Shown: piece by piece, positions 1 to 12,136 of the stretch
Numbering within the stretch: the stretch's first letter is position 1
Layout of the letters: the number at the start of each line of letters is the position of its first letter
NCBI RefSeq assembly: GCF_000970305.1
Contig: NZ_CP009517.1
Location: 1,364,001 to 1,428,000, forward strand
Length of the DNA: 64,000 bases
Reading direction: 5' to 3'
Source: Methanosarcina barkeri 3
GTDB lineage: Archaea; Halobacteriota; Methanosarcinia; Methanosarcinales; Methanosarcinaceae
Position numbers and translations under genes: made by a program
Notes under the pieces: model-generated
Databases searched by the model: none
What the model saw: the letters and a program-made list of their open reading frames with translations, nothing else
Told to the model about the DNA's origin: nothing

Positions 1-176
<176 letters not shown>

Positions 177-194
177 TTCAGGGGGAAATGAACA

Positions 195-512
195 ATGAAA
201 ATGATCCGTGCCATACTACGTCCTGAATGGACTGAAGAAGTAACAGACGGACTTGCAGAAGCAGGTTATTATTCCCTTACAAAAATAAACGTCTTCGGAA
301 GAGGGAAACAAAAAGGTATCACTGTTGGCAATGTGCACTATGATGAACTCGCAAAAACAATGATTATGATGGCTGTAGAGGATGAGGCTGTCGACGAGGT
401 AATAAAAATAATTTCCGGAAAAGCATATACTGGCAGCATGGGAGACGGAAAAATCTTCGTGAATACTATTGAAGATGCATATACAATTAGCTCGGGTGAA
501 AGAGGATTATGA
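195..512 (+). CDS. nifI1: Nitrogenase PII-like regulator NifI1
   Basis: A 105-residue GlnB/PII-family protein. It starts at ATG 195 behind a purine-rich Shine-Dalgarno sequence (GGGGG at 181-185). The PII core is visible: the T-loop region starts around GRGKQKG (residues 36-41) and the nucleotide-binding B-loop is TGSMGDGKIFV (about 79-89). In methanogens NifI1 and NifI2 form a complex that binds dinitrogenase and switches it off when ammonium is available, with relief by 2-oxoglutarate and ATP. Its place between the iron-protein gene and the D subunit is the standard archaeal nif arrangement, 18 bp after vnfH. I infer control of V-nitrogenase activity. Confidence 0.92.
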   Translation: MKMIRAILRPEWTEEVTDGLAEAGYYSLTKINVFGRGKQKGITVGNVHYDELAKTMIMMAVEDEAVDEVIKIISGKAYTGSMGDGKIFVNTIEDAYTISSGERGL

Positions 513-558
513 AGAATAATCTAAAAGATAAAAAAATTTAGAACCTGGATGTTTTCAT

Positions 559-2728
<2,170 letters not shown>

Positions 2729-2732
2729 CTAA

Positions 2733-4133
<1,401 letters not shown>

Positions 4134-4153
4134 ATGAAAGGAGGAAAAAATCG

Positions 4154-4174
4154 ATGACAACCAAAGGTACATGA
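4154..4174 (+). other. Orphan Shine-Dalgarno and 6-codon ORF
   Basis: Immediately after vnfK, AAAGGAGG (4138-4145) precedes ATG 4154 at ideal spacing, but the frame closes after MTTKGT (TGA 4172-4174). It is followed directly by tandem repeats. This could be a leader peptide or the decayed 5' end of a gene once located here. No matching gene body is visible. Confidence 0.4.
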
Positions 4175-4180
4175 TGTGAA

Positions 4181-4341
4181 CATAACGAGATCATCTTCTA
4201 TGGTAGTTACATAACGAGATCATCTTCTATGGTGGTTACATAACGAGATCATCTTCTATGGTGGTTACATAACGAGATCATCGTTACATAATGAGATCAT
4301 CTTCTATGACGGTCATATAACAAGATTACCTTCTATAGCGA
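4181..4341 (+). repeat. 29-bp tandem repeat between vnfK and vnfE
   Basis: The unit CATAACGAGATCATCTTCTA plus nine further bases (TGGTGGTTA or a close variant) starts at 4181, 4210 and 4239. A 19-bp truncated copy follows at 4268, then degenerate copies at about 4287 and 4314. Most of the 324-bp vnfK-vnfE gap is this array. No clear promoter is visible, but a start of transcription here cannot be excluded. Confidence 0.85.
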
Positions 4342-4457
4342 TTTTCGGAGCCGTAACTGCCTGAGTATCTTGTTTGATAGCATAAAGCTGTAGCTAAACG
4401 CAATCAAGAAGTTTTTGTTTTTTGATTGTAACCGGTTTCAATAATAATGAGGGTAAT

Positions 4458-5987
4458 ATGGTCGGCATTGCTAACGAAAGTGTAGTGTTTTTTGGACATT
4501 TAAGCGAGCTTTATCAATTAGCGAAAGAAGGAAAAATTGAAACAAAACTACAGGGAAGCCATACCCGTCCCTGTAAATTCTGGACGGCTATGAAAATCTT
4601 AAGCGGCATTAAAAATACTGTTGTTATTGCTCATGGTCCAAGTGGCTGCGCATTTGGAGTAAAACAGGCTTATAAGCTAACAAATTGCAGAAATAGCGGT
4701 TCCCCATACGAATCCATTATTACTACAAATATTGATGAAAAAGCCATTGTATACGGTGGCGAAAAGGAACTACAGGGCGCCATATTCGAGGTAGACAACA
4801 AATATAAGCCTGATATTATTTTCGTAGCTACAAGCTGTGCCACCGGAATAATTGGAGACTATGTAGATGCTATAGTGAACAAAGTTAAGCCCAAAATTAA
4901 CGCCGAAATCATGGCCATTCACTGCGAAGGTTTTGCGGGAGAGTACAGGAGTGGGTTTGACCTGGTCTTCAGGCAGATTGTTCAGCTTATGGATAAGCCT
5001 GATCCAGAGAGCAAATCAAAGCTTGCAAAATCCGTTAATATCGTAGGGGGCAAAATGGGCCCTGAGAGGACGGAAATTGAAACTGATGTTAAAGAACTGA
5101 GGCGGTTAATAGAAAGCATGGGTGCAAGTATAAATGCCGTAATAGCAGGTAGTTGTTCACTGGAAAAAATGAAACAGGCTCCCAGTGTAGCGGTAAATTG
5201 TACCCTTTGCCTTGATATGGGGTATGCTATAGGAAGAGAGATGCTTGACCGGTTTGGTACTCCTTTAAACTCTACGATTCTGCCATGTGGCATAAGCGCA
5301 ACCGAGAAGTGGCTAAGAGGAGCAGCCAGGCATTTACATCTCGAAACTGAAGCTGAAGAACTGATCAAAAGAGAATATGAAGCCATAAGTGTCGAATTTG
5401 AAGAGGCGAAAAAATGCCTTGCAGGAAAGTTGGCAATTGTTGAAGGGCATGATGCGATAAAGTCTCTGTCAATTGCTCATATGCTTGAACGTGATTTTGG
5501 TATGAGGGTGGCTATATACAATTTTCATCCCTGGAGCACGCAGGCAAGAGAAACAAGTATTGATTACCTCTTAGAGACCGGGCTTGATCCTGAAATACTG
5601 ATCACAAAAGGTACTCTTGCCTTTGGAAAATATGAGGCAATGGTTCAGACTGAAAATGAACTTATGGAATATCTGGGAGATTTGGATCCTGAGACAACCG
5701 TGTATTTTGGGTCATCAATGAGTTTTCCGAATATTCCTGTAGTTGATTTAAATTCCATATTAAACCGCCCAAGATTTGGTTATAGAGGAGCCTTAAAGGT
5801 AGCTAAATGCGTTTGTACTGCTCTTGAGTATTCTTTCAGACCTCGCAGCTGGGTAATGAAAAAAATGGTATTCTCTGAAAATTCCGGGCTGTGTTCAGCT
5901 CAGTCCCTCACACCGAAACTAGCTCAGGATTTGCCGGATTGCACATTTTATGCAGGAAAGGAGAGAGGCAAATGTATGACGAGTTGA
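4458..5987 (+). CDS. vnfE: FeV-cofactor scaffold protein VnfE
   Basis: 509 residues from ATG 4458, chosen because GAGGG (4449-4453) precedes it at proper spacing; the frame is also open from a TTG at 4422. It belongs to the NifD/NifE superfamily. Conserved cysteine contexts are GSHTRPCKFW, AHGPSGCAFG and ATSCATGIIGDY, and IHCEGFAGEYRSG is typical of the family. VnfE and VnfN form the scaffold on which the FeV cofactor is completed before transfer to VnfDGK. The last 16 nt overlap the start of vnfN. The array upstream separates it from vnfK, so it may be transcribed by read-through or from its own promoter. NifE-like would be the conservative name. Confidence 0.88.
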   Translation: MVGIANESVVFFGHLSELYQLAKEGKIETKLQGSHTRPCKFWTAMKILSGIKNTVVIAHGPSGCAFGVKQAYKLTNCRNSGSPYESIITTNIDEKAIVYGGEKELQGAIFEVDNKYKPDIIFVATSCATGIIGDYVDAIVNKVKPKINAEIMAIHCEGFAGEYRSGFDLVFRQIVQLMDKPDPESKSKLAKSVNIVGGKMGPERTEIETDVKELRRLIESMGASINAVIAGSCSLEKMKQAPSVAVNCTLCLDMGYAIGREMLDRFGTPLNSTILPCGISATEKWLRGAARHLHLETEAEELIKREYEAISVEFEEAKKCLAGKLAIVEGHDAIKSLSIAHMLERDFGMRVAIYNFHPWSTQARETSIDYLLETGLDPEILITKGTLAFGKYEAMVQTENELMEYLGDLDPETTVYFGSSMSFPNIPVVDLNSILNRPRFGYRGALKVAKCVCTALEYSFRPRSWVMKKMVFSENSGLCSAQSLTPKLAQDLPDCTFYAGKERGKCMTS

Positions 5988-7336
5988 TATTCGATAACTG
6001 CAACCACAGCAGGGACCCTATGGTAGGATGTGCTCTTGAGGGTGCTACCGGAGTGCTGGCAGGCATCAAAGACATTAGTATTGTCATACATTCCCCGCAA
6101 GGTTGCTCTTCAACGGTTTCGGCAGCCTATGACATCCATGAAATCGATTTTACGAAAAGAAAAGTTGCATGCACCAGGCTTTTTGAAACAGATGTGATAA
6201 TGGGTGCTTCAAGCAAGCTGAAAAACTTAATCAAAGAAGCCGATTCGAAATTTAAAACCAGGGCGATATTCGTAGTTGGTACTTGTGCAGCTGATATCAT
6301 TGGCGAGGATATTGAAGGCTTATGCCGAAATATCCAGCCTCAAACTGATGCGAAGCTTATTCCCTTGATGGCAGGAGGATTTCGAGGAAATCTCTATGAT
6401 GGTATTGAACTGGGGCTGAACGCGTTACTTCCGTTTATAAAAAAGCAAAAGGAAAAACTTCCGAACACTGTGAACTTAATAGCGCCTCAAGCAAACCTGA
6501 ACCCCACATGGTGGGCGGATTTGAAATGGATACGCGAAACCTTTGAAAAAATAGGAATTAAAGTCCAGGCTGTGCTTCCTCACGATACGTCTCTGGAAGA
6601 ACTGAATAATGCCGGGCTAGCATCGGCGAATATACTTCTCAGTCACGATGCCGGGTATCAATTTGGGTTAAAAATGCAGGAAGTGCATGGTATACCGCTT
6701 ATACTATCGGACATTCCACTCCCAATAGGACTTAAAAATACTTCAAGATGGCTTCGTGCAGTGGGAAAATACTTTGGCGTCGAAGAAAAAGTTGAGGCAA
6801 TAATAAAAGAAGGAGAAACTATGGCCATTGATGTCCTGAGACGCAGGGGGTTGATGATGATCCCCAGGTACCGTAACTGCAGAGTAGCTGTTTCGGCGGA
6901 TGCGACTATGGGAATAGGCCTGACCAGAATGTTATTTGAAGAGCTGGAAATGATTCCGGAGCTGTTGTTGTTCAGATCGCCTGTATCTGATTCTCAGTTT
7001 CTATTGGAAAATGAGCTTAACAATATGGGAATTTCCCCGAAGGTTGTTTTTTCGGCGGATGGATATCAGATAAAACAATCTTTGATGGAAAGCTGTATAG
7101 AAGCTGTATTCGGTTCTTCGTGGGAGTATTATCTGGCTGAAGAACTGGGGATAAAATTTGCGTTTGATGTTTTTAACCCGACAAACCGACAGAACTACCT
7201 GAACAGGGCATATTTCGGATACGAAGGCATGCTGAACTTTTTGGAAAATGTTGCAAACGACTGGGAAAGGGCTCTGCGTTCAAAGCATATTAACTGGGAA
7301 GAGTTTTCGGAACTGGCTAAAAAATGGAGCTTATAA
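5972..7336 (+). CDS. vnfN: FeV-cofactor scaffold protein VnfN
   Basis: 454 residues from ATG 5972, supported by the strong Shine-Dalgarno GGAAAGGAGAGAGG (5955-5968). It is a NifK/NifN-superfamily protein: CNHSRDPMVGCALEGATG near the N-terminus, HSPQGCSSTVSAAYD around residue 47, and VVGTCAADIIGEDIEG around residue 106. These hold the cluster cysteines that would pair with VnfE. It overlaps vnfE by 16 nt, which suggests coupled translation. Cofactor assembly is inferred from family and context. Confidence 0.87.
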   Translation: MYDELIFDNCNHSRDPMVGCALEGATGVLAGIKDISIVIHSPQGCSSTVSAAYDIHEIDFTKRKVACTRLFETDVIMGASSKLKNLIKEADSKFKTRAIFVVGTCAADIIGEDIEGLCRNIQPQTDAKLIPLMAGGFRGNLYDGIELGLNALLPFIKKQKEKLPNTVNLIAPQANLNPTWWADLKWIRETFEKIGIKVQAVLPHDTSLEELNNAGLASANILLSHDAGYQFGLKMQEVHGIPLILSDIPLPIGLKNTSRWLRAVGKYFGVEEKVEAIIKEGETMAIDVLRRRGLMMIPRYRNCRVAVSADATMGIGLTRMLFEELEMIPELLLFRSPVSDSQFLLENELNNMGISPKVVFSADGYQIKQSLMESCIEAVFGSSWEYYLAEELGIKFAFDVFNPTNRQNYLNRAYFGYEGMLNFLENVANDWERALRSKHINWEEFSELAKKWSL

Positions 7337-7337
7337 T

Positions 7338-7766
7338 ATGGACACCGAATGCACAATTTTAAATGAAGTAACAAAAAAGAGCTCTGAAAATTTTAAGGTG
7401 GCAGTTACTTCAAAAAATGGAAAACTTGTCGACCAGCACTTTGGGCAAACAACCGATTTTATGATTTTTGAGTTTACTGGTGAGGATTATAAGTTTCTCG
7501 AGACACGCTCGACAAAGAAGTACTGCAATGGAGGTAATGAGCTTAACAATGAATACCGTAGGAGGAAAGAAGCAATAGAAACAATCTCTGACTGTGATGC
7601 TGTGCTTTCTATGAAAATCGGGTTGAGTGCACAAAAAAAGCTTAGAGAGCTAGGAATCGACTGCATTGAATATTGTCACACCGTTGAGAGGGGATTAAAA
7701 TATTTACAAACCATGAGAAGCAAAAAAGTGACAAAAATTAGCTTACATCCTGTAGCATTGTTTTAA
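7338..7766 (+). CDS. NifX/NifB-C-type cofactor-binding protein
   Basis: 142 residues from ATG 7338, directly after vnfN. The domain is the dinitrogenase iron-molybdenum cofactor family (NifX, NafY and NifB C-terminus): FKVAVTSKNGKLVDQHFGQTTDF near residue 20 contains the conserved DxHFG-type motif, and ETISDCDAVLSMKIG and LGIDCIEYCHTVERGL follow. Such proteins bind cofactor precursors and carry them between NifB, the EN scaffold and apo-nitrogenase. By position it is a VnfX-like carrier. No radical-SAM domain is attached, so NifB must be encoded elsewhere. Confidence 0.8.
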   Translation: MDTECTILNEVTKKSSENFKVAVTSKNGKLVDQHFGQTTDFMIFEFTGEDYKFLETRSTKKYCNGGNELNNEYRRRKEAIETISDCDAVLSMKIGLSAQKKLRELGIDCIEYCHTVERGLKYLQTMRSKKVTKISLHPVALF

Positions 7767-7918
7767 ATCATTAATTTTTCCTGATTCCGGAAAGTAATAA
7801 GCTGCCATATTATTAGAGTATACTTTTGATGATAGCGAATGCTATGTCAAGAGTACCTTTGCCAGGATATTTGACTTTAAAAATAATGCTGGATGCTAGC
7901 TCATAAAGAGGTATCCGG

Positions 7919-9088
7919 ATGAACAATAGAACAATAGTTATCCTATCTGCCGCAATGCTGTTAGTATTATTTTTATCAGGTTGTATCGGAGAAAAAATCA
8001 GTTCGACAACGCATGATAACACGGTAAACGTATCAACTTCAAATGATAATATGGAAAATACGGCAAACGTATCAACTTCAAACGATAATAATGTGGAAAA
8101 TACGACAACTTCAAACGATAAAAGTGGGGAAACCAGAATTGTTAATGATTCGGCAGGTAGACAAGTTCAGGTTCCTTTAAAGGTGGAGAGAGTTGCGGAT
8201 ACCTGGATGGGACATAATGAAGTGCTGGCCATGCTTGGAGCTGATGACAGGATTGTTGCAACAATGTTCAGTCTCAAAACAAGACCATGGGCGTATAAAG
8301 TTTGTCCGGCCTACTACAACGCTGTAACACTCAGCCCAACATATGATGTCGAAGCTTTGCTTGCCACCAAACCGGATGTTGTTTTCATGCCAAGTAGAGA
8401 TAAAAATATCGAGAAAGTTTCCAATCTTGGAGTTCCTGTTGTGGAGGTAAATTTTACAGATTTTGATTCTATGAAAAAATGTTTTTCAGATACTGCAAAT
8501 GTATTGGGAGACGAAGAGGCTCTGGAACGTTCACAAAAATATAATGCATATCTGGATAGCAAACTAGAATCAGTAAGAAATATCTCATCCAAAATACCTT
8601 ATAAAGAAAGACCTAAAGTTCTCCATCTCGTATCACTATCACCTTTGTGTGTAGATGGAGGCGGAAACATCATCAGTGATTGGATTGAAGCTGCAGGAGG
8701 CGTCAATGCAGCTGAAGAAGTAAAAGGCGGTATTATGCAGGAAGTTTCAATGGAACAAGTATTGAAGTGGAACCCTGATGTGATTATTCTTAGTGTGAAC
8801 GCCAAATCCGAAGAGAAAGAGCAGATAATGAATAGCGAGTCCTGGAAGAAAGTTAAAGCAGTTAAGAATAACAGGGTATATCTAAATCCTGAAGGAGCTT
8901 TTATATGGAGTCGGGCTGGAGCAGAAGAAGCGCTTCAGATTCAATGGGCTGCAAAAACCATCAACCCGGACATGTTTCAATCCATTGATATAAATAATGA
9001 AACAAAGTGGTTTTACAAAACCTTCTTTGATTATGAGCTTACGGATGAGGATGTTCAAAAAATTTTGAATGCACAGGCGCCGGATTAA
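7919..9088 (+). CDS. ABC transporter substrate-binding lipoprotein (BtuF/FepB type)
   Basis: 389 residues. The signal peptide ends in a lipobox LFLSGC with C22 as the lipidation site. A Ser/Thr/Asn/Asp linker with repeated NVSTSNDN-like units (about 36-75) precedes a class-III periplasmic-binding fold: DSAGRQVQVPLKVERVADTW, YDVEALLATKPDVVFMPS, VSMEQVLKWNPDVIILSV and VKNNRVYLNPEGAFIWSRAG. This family binds iron-siderophores, cobalamin, haem or other metal chelates. It lies 152 bp after the vnf genes on the same strand and has no adjacent permease; the nearest is at 12133-13173. Vanadium-chelate binding is an inference from position only. Confidence 0.87.
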   Translation: MNNRTIVILSAAMLLVLFLSGCIGEKISSTTHDNTVNVSTSNDNMENTANVSTSNDNNVENTTTSNDKSGETRIVNDSAGRQVQVPLKVERVADTWMGHNEVLAMLGADDRIVATMFSLKTRPWAYKVCPAYYNAVTLSPTYDVEALLATKPDVVFMPSRDKNIEKVSNLGVPVVEVNFTDFDSMKKCFSDTANVLGDEEALERSQKYNAYLDSKLESVRNISSKIPYKERPKVLHLVSLSPLCVDGGGNIISDWIEAAGGVNAAEEVKGGIMQEVSMEQVLKWNPDVIILSVNAKSEEKEQIMNSESWKKVKAVKNNRVYLNPEGAFIWSRAGAEEALQIQWAAKTINPDMFQSIDINNETKWFYKTFFDYELTDEDVQKILNAQAPD

Positions 9089-9160
9089 TCAGAAACTTTG
9101 GTAAAAAACTTGATTTCTTAAAAATATTAGAGAAAATTAATTTTTAGTTGAGGTGTGGTT

Positions 9161-9670
9161 GTGAGTCTTATTGTAGGCCGAGTCTGGAAATTCGGAGACA
9201 ACGTTAATACTGATGAGATTATCCCGGGTAGGTATTTGCGGAGCAAAGATGTACAGATCTTTGCAGCTCATGCAATGGAAGGAGTTGATCCTGAATTCAC
9301 AAAAAAGTTAAGGATTGGAGATATCATTGTTGCAGGCACCAATTTCGGTTGTGGGTCTTCAAGAGAACAGGCTCCTCTTGCTTTGAAATATTCAGGAGTA
9401 TCATGCGTTATAGCGAAGTCTTTTGCCAGGATCTTTTTTAGAAATTCAATCAATATCGGGTTACCACTTATAGAGGTTGATATTGATTGTCAGGAAGGAG
9501 ATAAAGTTAAAGTTGATCTGGCCAGAGGTGAAGTTATAGTTTCAGACAGAGACATATTTAAAGGGAACAAATTGCCGGATTTCCTGCTTGAGATACTTAA
9601 TGATGGCGGACTTGTAGCTCATAGAAAAAAAGTAACTAGAAAGCAACTACAAAAAGTTTTGTCAGAGTAA
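9161..9670 (+). CDS. 3-isopropylmalate/homoaconitate dehydratase small subunit
   Basis: 169 residues from GTG 9161, preceded by GAGGTG; an upstream GTG at 9155 overlaps this Shine-Dalgarno. It is a LeuD/AksE swivelling-domain protein with [17 protein letters not shown] and the [18 protein letters not shown] motif. The specificity loop reads YLRS. From memory, the methanogen homoaconitase small subunit has YLRT there while isopropylmalate isomerases differ. I therefore lean to homoaconitase (AksE, coenzyme B pathway) or a dual-function subunit. It follows the binding lipoprotein by 72 bp. A large subunit is not in the window. Confidence 0.82.
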   Translation: MSLIVGRVWKFGDNVNTDEIIPGRYLRSKDVQIFAAHAMEGVDPEFTKKLRIGDIIVAGTNFGCGSSREQAPLALKYSGVSCVIAKSFARIFFRNSINIGLPLIEVDIDCQEGDKVKVDLARGEVIVSDRDIFKGNKLPDFLLEILNDGGLVAHRKKVTRKQLQKVLSE

Positions 9671-10212
9671 TCTTATGAATAAATCAAGGATATCAATCCA
9701 ACGTCTTGGAATGAGTAGGTCATCCAGCTTCCTGTGATCTATGAGAAAAACAAAAGGCACTACAAGCAAAAAAGTGAACTGCTTTTCAGGATCCTCTATA
9801 CCATAACTGAAAGTTTATTTTAAAGGAACCGGACTACGCCCCCTAAAATCAAATTCTCCGGGCGAAAGTTCACTGCTGCACAGCTCGGTTTTGTACATAC
9901 AGTCATCATTTTCGGTACAGAAACCTAAAGCATTCCTATTTTCCACAATATTTCACCCTCTCGTTATCTACTTTATTCCTACCTACTGCTTATTTGCAGT
10001 AAAGTTTAGATTGTCTCAAGAGTTTCAGGTATGTTTGGATAGGTCTGTTTGGATTTTTCATGTGTGGGTTCCTTTTTCCTTTCAACTGAATATTTGTGGG
10101 ATTTTAAGGTCTTTACAGCTCATCTTGTTATTGTTAAACTGTCTATAATTTAACTGTCTATATTTAAACTGTATAACTGTAGATGTGACAAATTTTACTC
10201 AGTATTTTCATG
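9671..10212. other. Gap between convergent genes
   Basis: 542 bp between the dehydratase subunit (+) and the ABC binding protein (-). A stretch at about 9712-9825 reads as 34 codons (VIQLPVIYEKNKRHYKQKSE...) without a start and may be gene debris, but I cannot name a source. No RNA gene or strong terminator is recognised. The region includes AT-rich stretches. Confidence 0.4.
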
Positions 10213-11295
10213 TTATGTGCTGGCAGGAGGTAGATGCTGCAGTATCCTGTTTGCTTCATCATCTGTTAAGTTATAGTGGTAGAATTTTGAATAGTAATCT
10301 TTGACCTCGTTAGTCATATTCAAATCCTCAAACAACTCAGGATGCAGACTTTTTGCAAAATACTCCATAAGTAACACCCCTTCAGCACCACCATCCCAAT
10401 AGGCTACTCCCTGTGGGCACAGATACACTCTGTTATTCTTCACGGCTTTTATATTACTCAACCGAGAATCATTTGTAATTATATCTGTACTGTTAACTCG
10501 GCCTACAAAGATCACATCAGGATTCCATGCTAGCAGTTGTTCCATTGTGACACTTTGAAGCCCTTCTTTGCTGGTATTTTTCGCAACACAGTTCCCGCCA
10601 GCCATTTCGATATACCACTGTGTGTAAGAATATTTACCCTGTGTCGTTATTGCATCAGGACCTCTGGCATAGTATACTGTTGGACACTGACTATCTGTAA
10701 GGTTTGCAGTTCTTGATGTCACATAATTCGCTTTCTGATCGAAGTATGCACCCCATTCGTCTGCAATCTTTTTCGCATCCGGCCCCATTACCTCACCGTA
10801 AAGTGCTATTTCCTGTTTCAGGTATTTAGTGAACGAGTCTATGTTTTCAGGGTTTCCTGAGTTCTTCTGAGTGATCACTACAGAGATATTACTCGAATTC
10901 AGTTTCTCCTTATTACCATCATATGACAAACAAAATACTACCTGCACTTTTTTGCGAATAAGATCCTCAACATTAGGGTCATCTTCTATTGATATATTTT
11001 TTAATTGAGGAGCTATTTTGGAAGACCAGGGTAGATTAGTCCACGCAGATAATGTGACTGCCATTTTGTCTGTCTGGTTCAGCAAAATCAGTTTTTCATA
11101 TGACTGACCAGCAAGAGCAGCTACACGGGTAACATTCGTTGGTATAGTTACGATTCTACCCTCTTGATCTGCAATCCGTATGCCCGGATCAGAAGTTTTT
11201 ATTCCTTTGCTACTATGATCTATATTTATTGAAGCAGATATTATTGCAATGACTGCAAGAACTGCAATGATAGCTACTATACCCCTTTTGTCCAC
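10213..11295 (-). CDS. ABC transporter substrate-binding protein (FepB/BtuF type)
   Basis: 360 residues. The N-terminal hydrophobic segment (about 6-23) acts as a signal peptide or anchor; unlike the two plus-strand homologs in this region there is no lipobox cysteine. The class-III binding fold is evident: RIADQEGRIVTIPTNVTRVAAL, VEDLIRKKVQVVFCLS, SVTMEQLLAWNPDVIFVG and VKNNRVYLCPQGVAYWDGG. It is the last gene of a minus-strand operon (permease, ATPase, binding protein), starting 31 bp after the ATPase stop. Predicted role: extracellular capture of a metal chelate for the permease. The ligand is unknown; the vnf genes next door make a V or Fe chelate a reasonable guess. Confidence 0.88.
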   Translation of the reverse strand: MDKRGIVAIIAVLAVIAIISASINIDHSSKGIKTSDPGIRIADQEGRIVTIPTNVTRVAALAGQSYEKLILLNQTDKMAVTLSAWTNLPWSSKIAPQLKNISIEDDPNVEDLIRKKVQVVFCLSYDGNKEKLNSSNISVVITQKNSGNPENIDSFTKYLKQEIALYGEVMGPDAKKIADEWGAYFDQKANYVTSRTANLTDSQCPTVYYARGPDAITTQGKYSYTQWYIEMAGGNCVAKNTSKEGLQSVTMEQLLAWNPDVIFVGRVNSTDIITNDSRLSNIKAVKNNRVYLCPQGVAYWDGGAEGVLLMEYFAKSLHPELFEDLNMTNEVKDYYSKFYHYNLTDDEANRILQHLPPAST

Positions 11296-11326
11296 CCAAT
11301 CACCTCAAGTTTTTTGATATCCCAGA

Positions 11327-12136
11327 TCAAAAACATCCTGCATCCACATGTGGCTGTTGTATTTGCATAGGTATACATGCTCTTCTATGCTCATTTACAT
11401 CCAGAATTTTGACATCTACTCCATAGGCCTGCTTCATATTATGTTCGGTAACAACAATTTCCGGTCTTCCGATTTCCATAATTGTGCCCTGGTTCATGAT
11501 GGCTACTTTATTACAGGATAAAAAGGCGTGGTCTGGAAAATGTGAAGTCATTACAACCGTTAGTCCGGTTTTAGATAATTCTTGTATGACTTTGAGTGTT
11601 CGTATCTGGTTTCCGAAATCCAGATGGGATGTCGGTTCGTCTAGGAGAAGGATTTCGGGCTGTTGAGCTATTGCTCTTGCCATTAAAACAAGTTGTTTTT
11701 CACCACCACTGATCTCAGTGTAGGTTTTATTCTTTAGATGCGAGATTCCAAGCCTTTCCAGAGCTTCCTCAACGATTTTGTAATCTCTCTTTCCAGGAAC
11801 AGATGTTAAACTCAAATGCGGAGTTCTGCCCATTAGAACTATATCAAAAACTGAAAACGCAAAAGTTGAATAATTTGACTGCGGGATATACCCAATGATT
11901 TTTGCAAGTTCGGTTTCTTTCATTGAATAAACACACTTATTTTTCAGTAATATCTTGCCGCTTTTCAGTTTAAGAAGCCGGTTCATACATTTGATTAAAG
12001 TCGATTTTCCGGTTCCGTTAGGCCCTAATATGCATAAAACGTCTCCTTTCTCGATAGAGATGTTCACATTTTTGAAGACGCTTTTCTTTCCGTTATAAGA
12101 AAACTCTGCATTCTTAATATCCATTATATTGCTCAT
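11327..12136 (-). CDS. ABC transporter ATP-binding protein (FepC/BtuD type)
   Basis: About 269 residues from ATG 12136, which overlaps the permease stop as ATGA and follows GAGGG at good spacing; another ATG lies at 12142. Walker A is GPNGTGKST near residue 38, the Q-loop is GYIPQSNYS, the signature is SGGEKQ, Walker B is ILLLDEPTSHLD and the switch histidine is in MTSHFPDHA. Length and motifs fit the iron-siderophore/cobalamin/haem importer ATPase group. It energises the adjacent permease. Confidence 0.92.
   Translation of the reverse strand: MSNIMDIKNAEFSYNGKKSVFKNVNISIEKGDVLCILGPNGTGKSTLIKCMNRLLKLKSGKILLKNKCVYSMKETELAKIIGYIPQSNYSTFAFSVFDIVLMGRTPHLSLTSVPGKRDYKIVEEALERLGISHLKNKTYTEISGGEKQLVLMARAIAQQPEILLLDEPTSHLDFGNQIRTLKVIQELSKTGLTVVMTSHFPDHAFLSCNKVAIMNQGTIMEIGRPEIVVTEHNMKQAYGVDVKILDVNEHRRACIPMQIQQPHVDAGCF

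Noticed and set aside
4181-4341. Possible CRISPR array after vnfK
   Set aside because: The 29-bp units are directly contiguous with no spacers between them, and no cas genes are near. It is a simple tandem repeat.
9891-10148. 85-residue ORF in the gap after the dehydratase subunit
   Set aside because: Phe/Leu-rich composition from AT-rich DNA, no ribosome binding site and no recognisable domain.
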